From Myxococcales bacterium (lineage in GTDB: Bacteria > Myxococcota_A > Polyangia > Polyangiales > Polyangiaceae), in contig PMCK01000251.1 in the NCBI GenBank assembly GCA_003154095.1, positions 1-37,139 of the forward strand: a DNA stretch of 37,139 nucleotides, in the 5' to 3' direction. Position numbers and translations under genes: made by a program. Under the pieces are notes generated by a model. That model did not search any database, was not told where the DNA came from, and was given only the letters and a program-made list of their open reading frames with translations. The stretch's first letter is position 1; each line of letters begins with the position of its first letter. This document shows, in pieces, positions 1 through 8,830 of this stretch.

Positions 1-717
1 TCTAGCCAAAGTTTGCGGGGTGATGTGTGGCTCCGCATGGATCAATCACGCTCCGGTCTGATCGAATCACTTTGGACTTCTCCCAACCCGCGCTATGAAA
101 CGTACGTCGAGTGGGCGCTCGACGCGGGCATGTTCCTGTTCAAGCGGGGCAGTCATATTATCGCCAACACGGGGCAGACTTTCCGCAGTTTCATGCAAGA
201 CGGCTTCGAGGGTCACAAGGCCACCTTTGATGATTGGGTCCTGCACCTCAACACGCTTTTCCCCGAAATTCGGTTGAAAAAGACGATTGAGGTTCGCAGC
301 TGTGATGCGCAACCCATGGACACCTTGTTGGCCGTGCCGGCGCTTTGGACAGGGATTGGTTATGACGATACGGCGCTGGAGCTTGCGGATCGCCTGACCC
401 ATTCGCTGACGTATTACGAGGTGCAGAGTGCCCGGCCAGATCTCGTGCGCTCCGGGCTGCAGTCGACGCTTGCCGGGCATACGGTTCGCGAGTGGGCCGA
501 GGACATCTTGACAATAGCGAAAGATGGTCTACGTCGCAGGGCGCGCCATAACGCGACGGGTTCAGACGAGACTCGCTTCTTGCTGCCGTTGACCCGATTG
601 GTAGAATCCGGCCTTACTCCCGCAACGCGCCTGCGACGAAAGATCGAGCGTTCAGGGACATTCGACACCCAAAGTGTAATCGAAGCCACACGAATAATAC
701 CAGATTTTTACGCATAA
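1..717 (+). CDS. gshA: glutamate--cysteine ligase (plant/alphaproteobacterial GCS2 type), C-terminal part, 5' truncated by window edge
   Basis: Reading frame is open from base 1. Motif TFRSFMQDGFEGHKATFDDWVLHLNTLFPEIRLKKTIEVRSCDAQPMDTLLAVPALW is characteristic of this family. Confidence 0.85.
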   Translation, partial: SSQSLRGDVWLRMDQSRSGLIESLWTSPNPRYETYVEWALDAGMFLFKRGSHIIANTGQTFRSFMQDGFEGHKATFDDWVLHLNTLFPEIRLKKTIEVRSCDAQPMDTLLAVPALWTGIGYDDTALELADRLTHSLTYYEVQSARPDLVRSGLQSTLAGHTVREWAEDILTIAKDGLRRRARHNATGSDETRFLLPLTRLVESGLTPATRLRRKIERSGTFDTQSVIEATRIIPDFYA

Positions 718-767
718 ACGGCCACGGCGCTGTCTGCGCGCTGGCGATCCCCGCACGGTCACATTCA

Positions 768-1457
768 TCATCCCAACATTCCGAAAAATAAATTCAGCGC
801 CATGCCTAAGATGATAGTGTTATACGCGAATGAAAGGATCGATTGCATCAAGGCGGTGCGCCGAATTACTTTGTTGGTGATAACGACATCGGAAACTTGA
901 AAGCACATTCCGACTGTAAATGCGAAATAGGCAAAGTCCATGGCGTCGGGAACTTCACCGCCCGGGAACTCGAGACCACCTTCCCCGGACCCGTCGTCAC
1001 GAAAATACAAGTGTGCGTAGCGCAAGGTGAACGATGCATTGGTGAGCAACCAAGCACAGACTACAGCCGTCAGACTCATGACGCAGGCATAGCTTGGATT
1101 TTCTGGCGCCAACGAATGTGCTCTTCGCAGCACGAAGGCGGCAGCGAATAGGCCTACGGCACTTCCCAATAACACGATGACCCATATCAAAGTGCGACCT
1201 GGGTCTTCCGCGGCCGCTCGCTTTCGAATGACATCCGCCCGTGTACCAAAGATAATAATGAAGTCGAAGAGCAGCATCGTAAGGACACCCGCATCGAAGG
1301 CGGAGAGGCTGCGCAACACCCAACCATACTCGCGGGCCACCGTGATGGCCCCTAAGAGCGTCGCAAGCCCCGCTATAATCAGGCGTCCGCGGGCCTGACG
1401 TGGGTCAAGAGTGTGGTAGGCGAATCCAGACTTTGGTGCAAGAATTGGTCGAGACAC
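768..1457 (-). CDS. DUF1345-like integral membrane protein
   Basis: Several hydrophobic segments; ...DAMDFAYFAFTVGMCFQVSDVVITNKVIRRTALMQSILSFAYNTIILGMALNL resembles the DUF1345 C-terminal region. Confidence 0.75.
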   Translation of the reverse strand: MSRPILAPKSGFAYHTLDPRQARGRLIIAGLATLLGAITVAREYGWVLRSLSAFDAGVLTMLLFDFIIIFGTRADVIRKRAAAEDPGRTLIWVIVLLGSAVGLFAAAFVLRRAHSLAPENPSYACVMSLTAVVCAWLLTNASFTLRYAHLYFRDDGSGEGGLEFPGGEVPDAMDFAYFAFTVGMCFQVSDVVITNKVIRRTALMQSILSFAYNTIILGMALNLFFGMLG

Positions 1458-1539
1458 GACCCGAGCATAACCCAGGGCCGAAGCTTGTCCCGACGCTGAC
1501 TTCCCTAATCCGCGAAACTGCTACCTTTCCCGTGCCGTA

Positions 1540-2547
1540 ATGCCAAAAATCCCCAACCCAGGTTCAACTGAACAGACGCAGGAGCCCTGGCTCGTGGGAA
1601 CTCTCGGACCCAGTTCTTCGGGCCAAGAGGCAGAGTTTGCCAAATGTGGAGTCACACATTTTCGAATTAATTCATCGCACCTTACCCTCGAGGGTCTAAG
1701 CGAATACATCGACAATGCCCAATCGCGGGCGCCGCAGATACCTATCATCATCGACTTGCAAGGCGCAAAAATGCGTCTCGGGGACTTCGAGCCGCGCAAC
1801 GTAGTAGCCGGACAACAGGTGTCTTTCGCGCTCGCCGAAACGGCGTCGACGGACAACATTCCCTTGCCGCACCCCGAGCCCTACGCCGTGCTGAAGGCCG
1901 ATGACGCCGTTAGCATTGATGACGGTCGCCTATTGGCGGTGGTAAGAGCCGTTCAAAGCCAGCGTATCGACGTATGCATGCAGAGCGAGGGCCAACTTCG
2001 CCCGCGCAAGGGGTTCAATCGTGCGGTCCACCCCGTGGCTCTGGACAATCTCACGCTTCGCGACACCGAGATTGTTAAGGTCGGATATGCCGCGGGGTGC
2101 CGTCGCTTTGCGCTTTCGTTCGTGGGCGACGGTCGTGAATGTGATTGGGTTAGGCGGCAAGTGGGCCCCGTCGAAGTGATAGCAAAAATCGAGCGGCAAG
2201 ATGCATTGGCGAACATCGAACGCATCGCGCAGGCTTCCGACACTTTGTGGATCTGTCGTGGTGACCTGGGTGCTCAATTGGGTCTGGCTGCACTGGGTCG
2301 AACCGTCGCGGCGATTTTCCCTAAGAGCTTTTCAATTCCGGTTTTGATGGCTGGTCAAGTTTTTGAACATCTCACCGAGCATCGGACCCCTACGCGTTCG
2401 GAGGCTTGTCATCTTTACGACTTATTGGCACGTGGCTATGCTGGTATCGTGTTGTCCGACGAGACTGCCATCGGATGTGATCCGCAAAACGCGCTGTGCG
2501 TGGCTCACGAATTAATCGACGCATTCGTGAGGGGGCGCGCGTTGTGA
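1540..2547 (+). CDS. pyruvate kinase-like protein, short form without an obvious C-terminal domain
   Basis: TLGPSS, FRINSSH, IDLQGAKMRLGDF, AKIERQDALANI, RGDLGAQL, RTPTRSEACHLYDLLARGYAGIVLSDETAIG align with pyruvate kinase motifs; ends about 30 aa after the SxETA motif. Confidence 0.85.
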   Translation: MPKIPNPGSTEQTQEPWLVGTLGPSSSGQEAEFAKCGVTHFRINSSHLTLEGLSEYIDNAQSRAPQIPIIIDLQGAKMRLGDFEPRNVVAGQQVSFALAETASTDNIPLPHPEPYAVLKADDAVSIDDGRLLAVVRAVQSQRIDVCMQSEGQLRPRKGFNRAVHPVALDNLTLRDTEIVKVGYAAGCRRFALSFVGDGRECDWVRRQVGPVEVIAKIERQDALANIERIAQASDTLWICRGDLGAQLGLAALGRTVAAIFPKSFSIPVLMAGQVFEHLTEHRTPTRSEACHLYDLLARGYAGIVLSDETAIGCDPQNALCVAHELIDAFVRGRAL

Positions 2548-2557
2548 GGCCTATGAA

Positions 2558-3250
2558 ATGAGCTTCACCCGTCAGTTCCTAGTTCGCCTGTGCATGCTCA
2601 TATTCGTACTTGCGATTGCTTTGGCGATTGGGGCCTACCCTGGGGGCACCTGGTGGGACAGGGACCGTATCGGGCATTCATTTTGGCAAAACTTCTTGTG
2701 TGACTTACTGCATAACCCTGCGCTCAACCACTCACCCAACAGGTTTGGATCGCAAATGGCCACGTTGGGGATGCTGGTATTCGTCGTGGGACTCTGCGTT
2801 TTCTGGTCCATAGCGGGCCGGTTGTTTTGCTGTCTTCCCCGCCTGTCGAAACTCATAACAATTATAGGTGCGATTGGAACACCTCTGGTTGCCGCCGTAC
2901 CCCTACTACCGAGCAACCGATTCCCCAGGTTGCATACGGCCTCCGTAACATTAGGAGGTTTGCCGGCAATACTCGCGCTGGTCTCGATCTGTCTGGGATT
3001 CTACTTCGAGCCACACATTAGCCGAATGGTTCGTGCCGCAACTTCGGGTTTTGCCGTGTTAGTTCTCACTTGCCTCGGTCTTTATACTAGAGAAGCGGTG
3101 TTGGGTGGAGCGTCACTGCGCATTTTGCCCATCTTGGAGCGGATAGCGTCAATCGCGACGATCCTCTGGGTACTCACGTTGACCCGAACAGTCGAGCTGC
3201 GGAGGAAAAGGACGACTTCGACCAATTCATTCTTTAGTACTACGACCTGA
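2558..3250 (+). CDS. conserved multi-pass membrane protein (DUF998-like architecture)
   Basis: ATG start 10 bp after the previous stop; about 6 hydrophobic segments; WWDRDRIGHSFWQNFLCDLLHNPALN after the first TM. Confidence 0.65.
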   Translation: MSFTRQFLVRLCMLIFVLAIALAIGAYPGGTWWDRDRIGHSFWQNFLCDLLHNPALNHSPNRFGSQMATLGMLVFVVGLCVFWSIAGRLFCCLPRLSKLITIIGAIGTPLVAAVPLLPSNRFPRLHTASVTLGGLPAILALVSICLGFYFEPHISRMVRAATSGFAVLVLTCLGLYTREAVLGGASLRILPILERIASIATILWVLTLTRTVELRRKRTTSTNSFFSTTT

Positions 3251-3535
3251 AAGATTTTCCAACTCCCCGGGGACGAAGGAGAACCGCTCTGTACGGTCAT
3301 CACCGCGAACACTGCGCGCCTGAGCTAAAAGTGAGATGGCACTGCGCTCTCCATCTTCCTCGGCGCGCTGAAGGTACGCTATTGCCGTACCGAAGTCCGC
3401 GCCCGCCTGGCGATCTCGATTAGCTCGAAGTGAAGCTGCGCAACGTTCGAAAAGCAATGCAACTTCATTTCTCCAAGCGTCTTGGCCCATCGATGCAATG
3501 TAGCGGAAACTCGTCGAGCCTGCACGCGTCGCCAT
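3227..3535 (-). CDS. hypothetical protein
   Basis: 102-aa ORF with protein-like composition (ALLFERCAASLRANRDRQAGADFGTAIAYLQRAEEDGERSAISLLAQARSVRG); slight convergent overlap with the preceding gene. Confidence 0.4.
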   Translation of the reverse strand: MATRAGSTSFRYIASMGQDAWRNEVALLFERCAASLRANRDRQAGADFGTAIAYLQRAEEDGERSAISLLAQARSVRGDDRTERFSFVPGELENLSGRSTKE

Positions 3536-3643
3536 TACCCCAGACGTGCCATTTGTCTTGAGCGAAGCTGATTCTCACATGTTAGGCGCCCAGGTGCGCG
3601 TGGGCCACACCTCCCGGCCGCCGTTACGGCTGAGGGTGCAACC

Positions 3644-4711
3644 TTGGTTAGTTCCTATATTGACGGCTCGGCTTGCAGGGTGTTTGGACCGGCTGGTAAC
3701 GTCGACGACGTGCAGGCACTGGAGGCAGCCCTGGGCGCGGTATCCATTTTCGCCCAACTTCGCGCTGACGAAGTCGGTCGAATTGCGCGTCGCTTCGAGC
3801 TGATCGCTATTGCAAGTGGAGCCTCGCGGGAGTTTTTGGCCGAACCGGCACAGGCGCGACTCATCGTTGTCGTTTCGGGTGTTGTCGATGCGGTCATCGA
3901 CGACCCAGCGGGCGAAGTACATGTGCGAATGCGACCGGGCGATCGATGTGGTGACGCAATGCTACTCACCTGCAGTCTGTGGCGCGTTCACCTTAGGGCC
4001 AATACCGATTGCGAGATCGCGGCCATCAATCGCGCCGACTTCGATCGAGTACTTGCCGAATATCCCGCCGTCGCGTTGCCCTTGGCGGCAGAATTGGCAT
4101 CCGAGCTCCGAACGAGAAATGACCAAGTTCGACGGGTGGCAGAACTCCGCATAGCGGGACACGATATCACTCGAATCGAGAATGCAATCCGGCGACTGCG
4201 GCGAACATTGGCGCTGCGCAGTGCCAGCGTTAGGCGCCCTTCGACAGGGGGACTGTTCCGTCGCTTGGTAGTCGATCAAGGTGCGGAACCGCCCTTTTGG
4301 ATGCTGCTCGGATTCGTTGCGGGTCTGGCCGGCGCGCGCCTCGTTGTGTACTTGATCCTCAAGTACAAGTTGGAGAAGCAGTTCTTCGCCTTGGTGGCTG
4401 GCCAAGAGAAAAACCCCGTTCACATTCACCATTTCAACTATGGGCTCGTGCTCGTGGGACTTGCTGGCCTTCTTGCGCTGTCCCCTTACGGTCGGAGATC
4501 GCTTCGCGTCCTGTCTTTTCTATTTGGCCTGGGGTGTGGTTTGGTGTTCGATGAGTTTGCGCTGTTTTGGAACCTCAATCCCAACTACGCGCAAGGCTTG
4601 AGTCTGATATCAGCGGCGATAGCATTCATGGCGCTGATTCAGTTGGCGTATTTCCGCAGGTTCTGGATTGCTCTACTAGCGCGCGTCTCGCAAAGGATCC
4701 GAGGCGAATGA
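3644..4711 (+). CDS. cyclic-nucleotide-binding-like domain fused to membrane domain with HIHHFNYG motif
   Basis: N-terminal CNB-like beta roll (LIVVVSGVVDAVIDDPAGEVHVRMRPGDRCGDAMLLT); C-terminal TM region with VHIHHFNYGLVLVGLAGLLAL and FGLGCGLVFDEFALFWNL. Start codon (TTG) uncertain. Confidence 0.75.
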   Translation: MVSSYIDGSACRVFGPAGNVDDVQALEAALGAVSIFAQLRADEVGRIARRFELIAIASGASREFLAEPAQARLIVVVSGVVDAVIDDPAGEVHVRMRPGDRCGDAMLLTCSLWRVHLRANTDCEIAAINRADFDRVLAEYPAVALPLAAELASELRTRNDQVRRVAELRIAGHDITRIENAIRRLRRTLALRSASVRRPSTGGLFRRLVVDQGAEPPFWMLLGFVAGLAGARLVVYLILKYKLEKQFFALVAGQEKNPVHIHHFNYGLVLVGLAGLLALSPYGRRSLRVLSFLFGLGCGLVFDEFALFWNLNPNYAQGLSLISAAIAFMALIQLAYFRRFWIALLARVSQRIRGE

Positions 4712-5703
4712 AGCAGAGTGATAAGATCGCGGTCTTGCGCAGCGTGGGATTTCTGTCAGGCCTTGATGAAGTCTCGCTTGCCGAAGTGGCAGAGCGGGCG
4801 AAGGTTCAGCATTTTGTCACAGGTAAGCGCATCGTATCCGAATTGGAATTCGGAACCGAAATTTACGTAATTGCCAAGGGTCAAGCAGAGGTGTCAGTAC
4901 ATCCGCTATCCGGAGCGCGACAAGTGCTTGGAGTAATTGGGCCCGGCGCCACATTTGGCGAGATGGCATCGCTGACCGGTGAATTGCGTTCCGCAACCGT
5001 GCGCGCGGTTTCCAGTGTCGATGTGCTCGTGATAGCGGACCGTGATTTCGATCAGCTTCGGACCTTGCGGCCCGAGGTTGCCGTGTCACTGGTGCGAGTG
5101 TTGGCGAGTCGACTGGCCGAGGCGGAGCAGACGCTGAAGTCCCTGCTAACTGGCAATGGTGATATCCCGGTCGTAGTAGAACCTAGGACTACGCGCGGTG
5201 CATTCAGTTTGCTGTGGAGAGAGCTCGTCGTGAATCACGAGCGGGATCTTGCTTTTCTAACCTTATCGGCCTTCGTCCTCACCCTGGTTTTCGTCCGTCT
5301 TGCGGTCTATCTATCGTTCACTTTCGATTTCGCCCCTCGTGATGTGCTGCGTGTGGCGTACGTGTCTGGATTCGGTCTTGTGATCCTGAGCGCTTGTGTG
5401 GCATTGCTCACATTTCGTCCCAATTGGCGTCGCGCCGTAGCTCTAGCTTTCGGTGTTGGTGCGGCGCTCATCATCAATGAGCTCGGAGTCACGCTGGCAT
5501 TTGACATCTTTTTCAAGGACATAAATACTCCGGACCCGACGGTGCCATTCGACATTGAACGCCTGTACCGGCGCATGGAACCCATTCGCGCCATGGTCGT
5601 TGGCATTGTGGTGCTGGTGCAAGCGGTCTACCTGAAGTCGTTCTATGCTCGCGCCTGGTTCCTAGCGAGAATGCGGCTGCGCCGGGCTTTGCGCATGCCC
5701 TGA
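4708..5703 (+). CDS. cyclic-nucleotide-binding domain protein with C-terminal membrane domain (paralogue of upstream gene)
   Basis: ATGA overlap with the upstream stop; FGTEIYVIAKGQAEVSVHPLSGARQVLGVIGPGATFGEMASLTGELRSATVRAVSSVDVLVI is a canonical CNB domain; TM region with FGVGAALIINELGV. The longer ORF-track start (4567) is unnecessary. Confidence 0.88.
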   Translation: MKQSDKIAVLRSVGFLSGLDEVSLAEVAERAKVQHFVTGKRIVSELEFGTEIYVIAKGQAEVSVHPLSGARQVLGVIGPGATFGEMASLTGELRSATVRAVSSVDVLVIADRDFDQLRTLRPEVAVSLVRVLASRLAEAEQTLKSLLTGNGDIPVVVEPRTTRGAFSLLWRELVVNHERDLAFLTLSAFVLTLVFVRLAVYLSFTFDFAPRDVLRVAYVSGFGLVILSACVALLTFRPNWRRAVALAFGVGAALIINELGVTLAFDIFFKDINTPDPTVPFDIERLYRRMEPIRAMVVGIVVLVQAVYLKSFYARAWFLARMRLRRALRMP

Positions 5704-5782
5704 GCTGGCGCATGTGCCTTGGCCGGGCGGTGTGCTATATCTGGCGGGAGCCGGCTTTTCGCCGCGGGAAGTACTTGGACTT

Positions 5783-6829
5783 ATGCGAAGTGTGCAGACT
5801 AGTGTGTTGGCATATTTGGTATTGCTCAGCGGCTGCGGCGCTAGCACGGGTTTGCCGCTTGGTACGTCAGAAGGTTCAGGCGCCGACGGGAATTATCCTT
5901 CAGAAGTGGGTGGCTCGGCGTTTGGAGGCGCCCATGGTGAAGTCGGAGGCGATGCGACGGGTGGCACGGGCGGCACGTATGACGTTAAGTACCCGACCGG
6001 CGGTTACTCGTACGCCGCGGGCGGTACACGTCCCATCTACGCCACCAGTACCGGCGGTTCTAGGGCGACGGGAGGCGCCAAAGCGTACCCGCTCGGCGGA
6101 GCCAATTCGAACACGGGCGGTTCTTATCTTTACACGGGCGGCGTCAAGGGGAGTGGTGGTACCAGTTACTACTATCCCACCTACACGGGCGGCACCCAGT
6201 CGACCGGTGGTGCAAAAGCGTACACGGGTGGCGCAAGTTACAATCCCACGGGCGGCGCAAAGTCGACTGGTGGCACGTATGGTACGGGTGGCTCGACGCC
6301 GATGGGTTCAATGAAAATTGCCACCGATGGCTGGGCGTCCGTCCCTGCCGGCATTTATACACTGCACGGATACATTTTCTCATTTGCTGGAGGCTCCTCG
6401 TCATCGATTACACTTACGTACGGGCTTACCTCCTTTTGCGCCATGGGTAATGTGGCAGCTAATCCCACTTATATTTCATATGCGGGAGCAGGCTTTAGCG
6501 TAAATCAGCCATCATCGTCAACCGGCGGTCCAGCGGATTTACTGGCAATCAATGCCAAGGTAATGACCGTATCGTTCACCAATCCGGGGAACTCGCCACT
6601 GCGAATACAAATGAACGATCCCGCCAACGACAACTGGTGTTACGACATTTCAAACGCGACAAGCCCAGTTACAATTCCATTGACTCTTTTCAACACTCAT
6701 TGTTGGGACGGTTCTGGAAACTCTTTCACGCCAGGTACACCAATTACTTCGATTCAATTGGTCGTCCCGGGCGATTCGATAGTGAACCGATCTTACAGTT
6801 TTTGTTTACTGGGCATCACTTTTCAGTAA
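5783..6829 (+). CDS. lipoprotein with Thr-Gly-Gly-rich linker and C-terminal beta-rich (carbohydrate-binding-like) domain
   Basis: Start chosen at MRSVQTSVLAYLVLLSGCGAS (lipobox LSGC); many TGG repeats; C-terminal ...SPVTIPLTLFNTHCWDGSGNSFTPGTPITSIQLVVPGDSIVNRSYSFCLLGITFQ. Confidence 0.8.
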   Translation: MRSVQTSVLAYLVLLSGCGASTGLPLGTSEGSGADGNYPSEVGGSAFGGAHGEVGGDATGGTGGTYDVKYPTGGYSYAAGGTRPIYATSTGGSRATGGAKAYPLGGANSNTGGSYLYTGGVKGSGGTSYYYPTYTGGTQSTGGAKAYTGGASYNPTGGAKSTGGTYGTGGSTPMGSMKIATDGWASVPAGIYTLHGYIFSFAGGSSSSITLTYGLTSFCAMGNVAANPTYISYAGAGFSVNQPSSSTGGPADLLAINAKVMTVSFTNPGNSPLRIQMNDPANDNWCYDISNATSPVTIPLTLFNTHCWDGSGNSFTPGTPITSIQLVVPGDSIVNRSYSFCLLGITFQ

Positions 6830-6876
6830 AAGTAGAGTCGTGGCGCCAAAGCCTCAAAGGACTTGGGCGTCACACC

Positions 6877-7302
6877 TCAATCATCCGAAGTCGCGCGACG
6901 CGCTTGCTTCTTTTCCGCAATGTGCCGTTTGTCGCGCATTCTGGAGGCGCGTGCCGCAGCTGATGGCTTCGTTTTGCGCCGCTTGCGCGGCACGACGAGC
7001 GCGCGTTGAATAGTTTCGGCCAACAACGACCGTGCCTGTTCCAGGTTTTGTTTCTGTGTGCGAGCTGTCTGGCAAGTGATAACAATTCTGCCCTCGGCGT
7101 CGAGACTGCCCCGGGCTAGACGACGCAGGCGCACTTTGACCGAGTCATCGAGCGCTTCAGATTCGTTCAACTCGAATCGCAGTTCCACTTTGGTTGAAAC
7201 CTTGTTGACGTTTTGCCCGCCGGGGCCAGAAGCGCGCACGGCCCGCCACCGCAGTTCGCTGGCTGGAATGCTGAGGCTTGATGTGACCAGGAGGGCTTGC
7301 AC
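6877..7302 (-). CDS. arfB: alternative ribosome-rescue factor / aminoacyl-tRNA hydrolase ArfB (YaeJ)
   Basis: RASGPGGQNVNKVSTKVELRF GGQ motif and basic C-terminal tail (RKRRKTKPSAAARASRMRDKRHIAEKKQARR). Confidence 0.92.
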   Translation of the reverse strand: MQALLVTSSLSIPASELRWRAVRASGPGGQNVNKVSTKVELRFELNESEALDDSVKVRLRRLARGSLDAEGRIVITCQTARTQKQNLEQARSLLAETIQRALVVPRKRRKTKPSAAARASRMRDKRHIAEKKQARRATSDD

Positions 7303-7525
7303 GGCGCCACACAGGCTAGCGTATCTGACGCTAAAGCACCAACACGGGCCGCCTGCGACGCTCGCTTCAGGGCACGCTCGACGGTTCCGGTGGGTCGGAG
7401 CGTAGCCGATACTTCACAATTCTTAACACGATTGGCAGGCCTACCTTCACAGGTGCGCCTCAGATTCATTAGGACGACGCGCCGCATCGAAGGCTGGCGC
7501 GCTTGCAAAGAAAGGGAACGCGACA

Positions 7526-7945
7526 ATGTCACATATCATATTCGGGTCGGTGTTATTGCTTCTGGCCGGCGTATTTGCGGTCAAGCACCACCACTTCTCC
7601 AAGCACCGGCGACTGCGCAGATTGTTCGGAGCTCTCGATGCAACCCCGGCTCAAGAGCGCGCGCTTCGGGATCTTGTGCATTCCGCCCGCGATCAGCTCC
7701 AGCAACTGCATCTCGATGGTCGGGCTTTGCGCCAAGAGATTGGCGAAGTAGTTCGAGCAGAGAAATTCGACGAGGTTCGTTTCGTGGGAGCGGAGGCCAA
7801 AATTGGCGAGAAGTTTCGTCAGGCAACCGGCATCTTCCGCGGTACGCTCGAACAAATGCACGAAATCCTCGACGTGCGGCAGCGTGCCAAGCTCGCCGAC
7901 TGGCTAACGTCCGGCCATCACTGCTATAGGTATTCTCACTGGTGA
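7526..7945 (+). CDS. Spy/CpxP-like periplasmic stress/metal sensor protein
   Basis: N-terminal hydrophobic segment, helical LxPAQxxxLRDLVHSARDQLQQL...FRGTLEQMHEILDVRQRAKLADWL; next to an OmpR-family two-component system. Confidence 0.72.
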   Translation: MSHIIFGSVLLLLAGVFAVKHHHFSKHRRLRRLFGALDATPAQERALRDLVHSARDQLQQLHLDGRALRQEIGEVVRAEKFDEVRFVGAEAKIGEKFRQATGIFRGTLEQMHEILDVRQRAKLADWLTSGHHCYRYSHW

Positions 7946-7958
7946 AGGAGCCCCAACC

Positions 7959-8144
7959 ATGCGTCACCCGATCCTAGTACTACTATTGACCATTTCCGGT
8001 CTGTTCAGCATTGCCGTCGGAGTGCACCACCTCAGGGGGCCCCACTCCGACAGGCAGGCCTTCGAACGACATGTCGCCGAGCTCTGCGTTCAGGCGGCGG
8101 AGCGCACTTGTGCGCGAAATTGCAACAATAACCCCGCGAAGTAA
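7959..8144 (+). CDS. small exported/membrane protein
   Basis: 61 aa, N-terminal hydrophobic segment, ribosome-binding-like GAAGGAG upstream, between the CpxP-like gene and the response regulator. Confidence 0.5.
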   Translation: MRHPILVLLLTISGLFSIAVGVHHLRGPHSDRQAFERHVAELCVQAAERTCARNCNNNPAK

Positions 8145-8152
8145 TTTCAACA

Positions 8153-8830
8153 ATGACCGTCCGTGCCCTCATCGTTGACGACGACCGTCGCCTATTCGAA
8201 TTGCTTGCCGACTACTTGGGGCAAAACGACATTCGGGCAACTTGGGCCAAAGATGGTAGCACTGCCCTCTCGATCCTTTCGCAGGGTGCATTCGACGTCG
8301 TTCTTCTGGACGTGATGATGCCGGGCATGGATGGCCTGATGACACTCAAGGAAATCAGACGGCTATCAAGGGTTCCCGTCTTGATGTTGACAGCCAAGGG
8401 CGACGAGACCGATCGAGTCGTCGGTCTCGAGCTCGGGGCGGATGATTACCTGCCCAAGCCCTTTAGTCCGCGCGAATTGCTCGCGCGCCTGCGTGCGGTG
8501 CTGCGCCGGACCCAAGCATCCGAGGGTGAGCGAATCAACGTCGGAAATCTATGTGTTGACGTCGAGGCTCGCTCGGTGCGAGTCGACAAAACCCTGATCG
8601 AGCTCACCGGTCTCGAATTCGATCTCTTGTTGGCGCTGGTGCGAAGAGCCGGACGTGTAGTTCCGCGGGGTGCGTTGCTCGAACTTGCCGGTCGCAACGA
8701 CGTTACCGTCAGCGACAGGACGGTCGATGTGCACGTGTCCCATTTGCGAAGGAAATTGGGGGATGAACCGCCCAAGTTGATCCGAACCGTGAGAGGGGTC
8801 GGGTATCAGGTGGCGAAAGAAGAACCATGA
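8153..8830 (+). CDS. OmpR-family response regulator (CpxR-like)
   Basis: ALIVDDDRRL...DVVLLDVMMPGMDGL...LMLTAKGDETDRVVGLELGADDYLPKPFSPRELLARL receiver domain plus winged-helix TVDVHVSHLRRKLGDEPPKLIRTVRGVGY. Confidence 0.96.
   Translation: MTVRALIVDDDRRLFELLADYLGQNDIRATWAKDGSTALSILSQGAFDVVLLDVMMPGMDGLMTLKEIRRLSRVPVLMLTAKGDETDRVVGLELGADDYLPKPFSPRELLARLRAVLRRTQASEGERINVGNLCVDVEARSVRVDKTLIELTGLEFDLLLALVRRAGRVVPRGALLELAGRNDVTVSDRTVDVHVSHLRRKLGDEPPKLIRTVRGVGYQVAKEEP

Noticed and set aside
5712-6314. 200-aa Arg/Ala-rich ORF overlapping the TGG lipoprotein
   Set aside because: Out-of-frame reading of TGG-repeat DNA; the lipoprotein frame has lipobox and domain.
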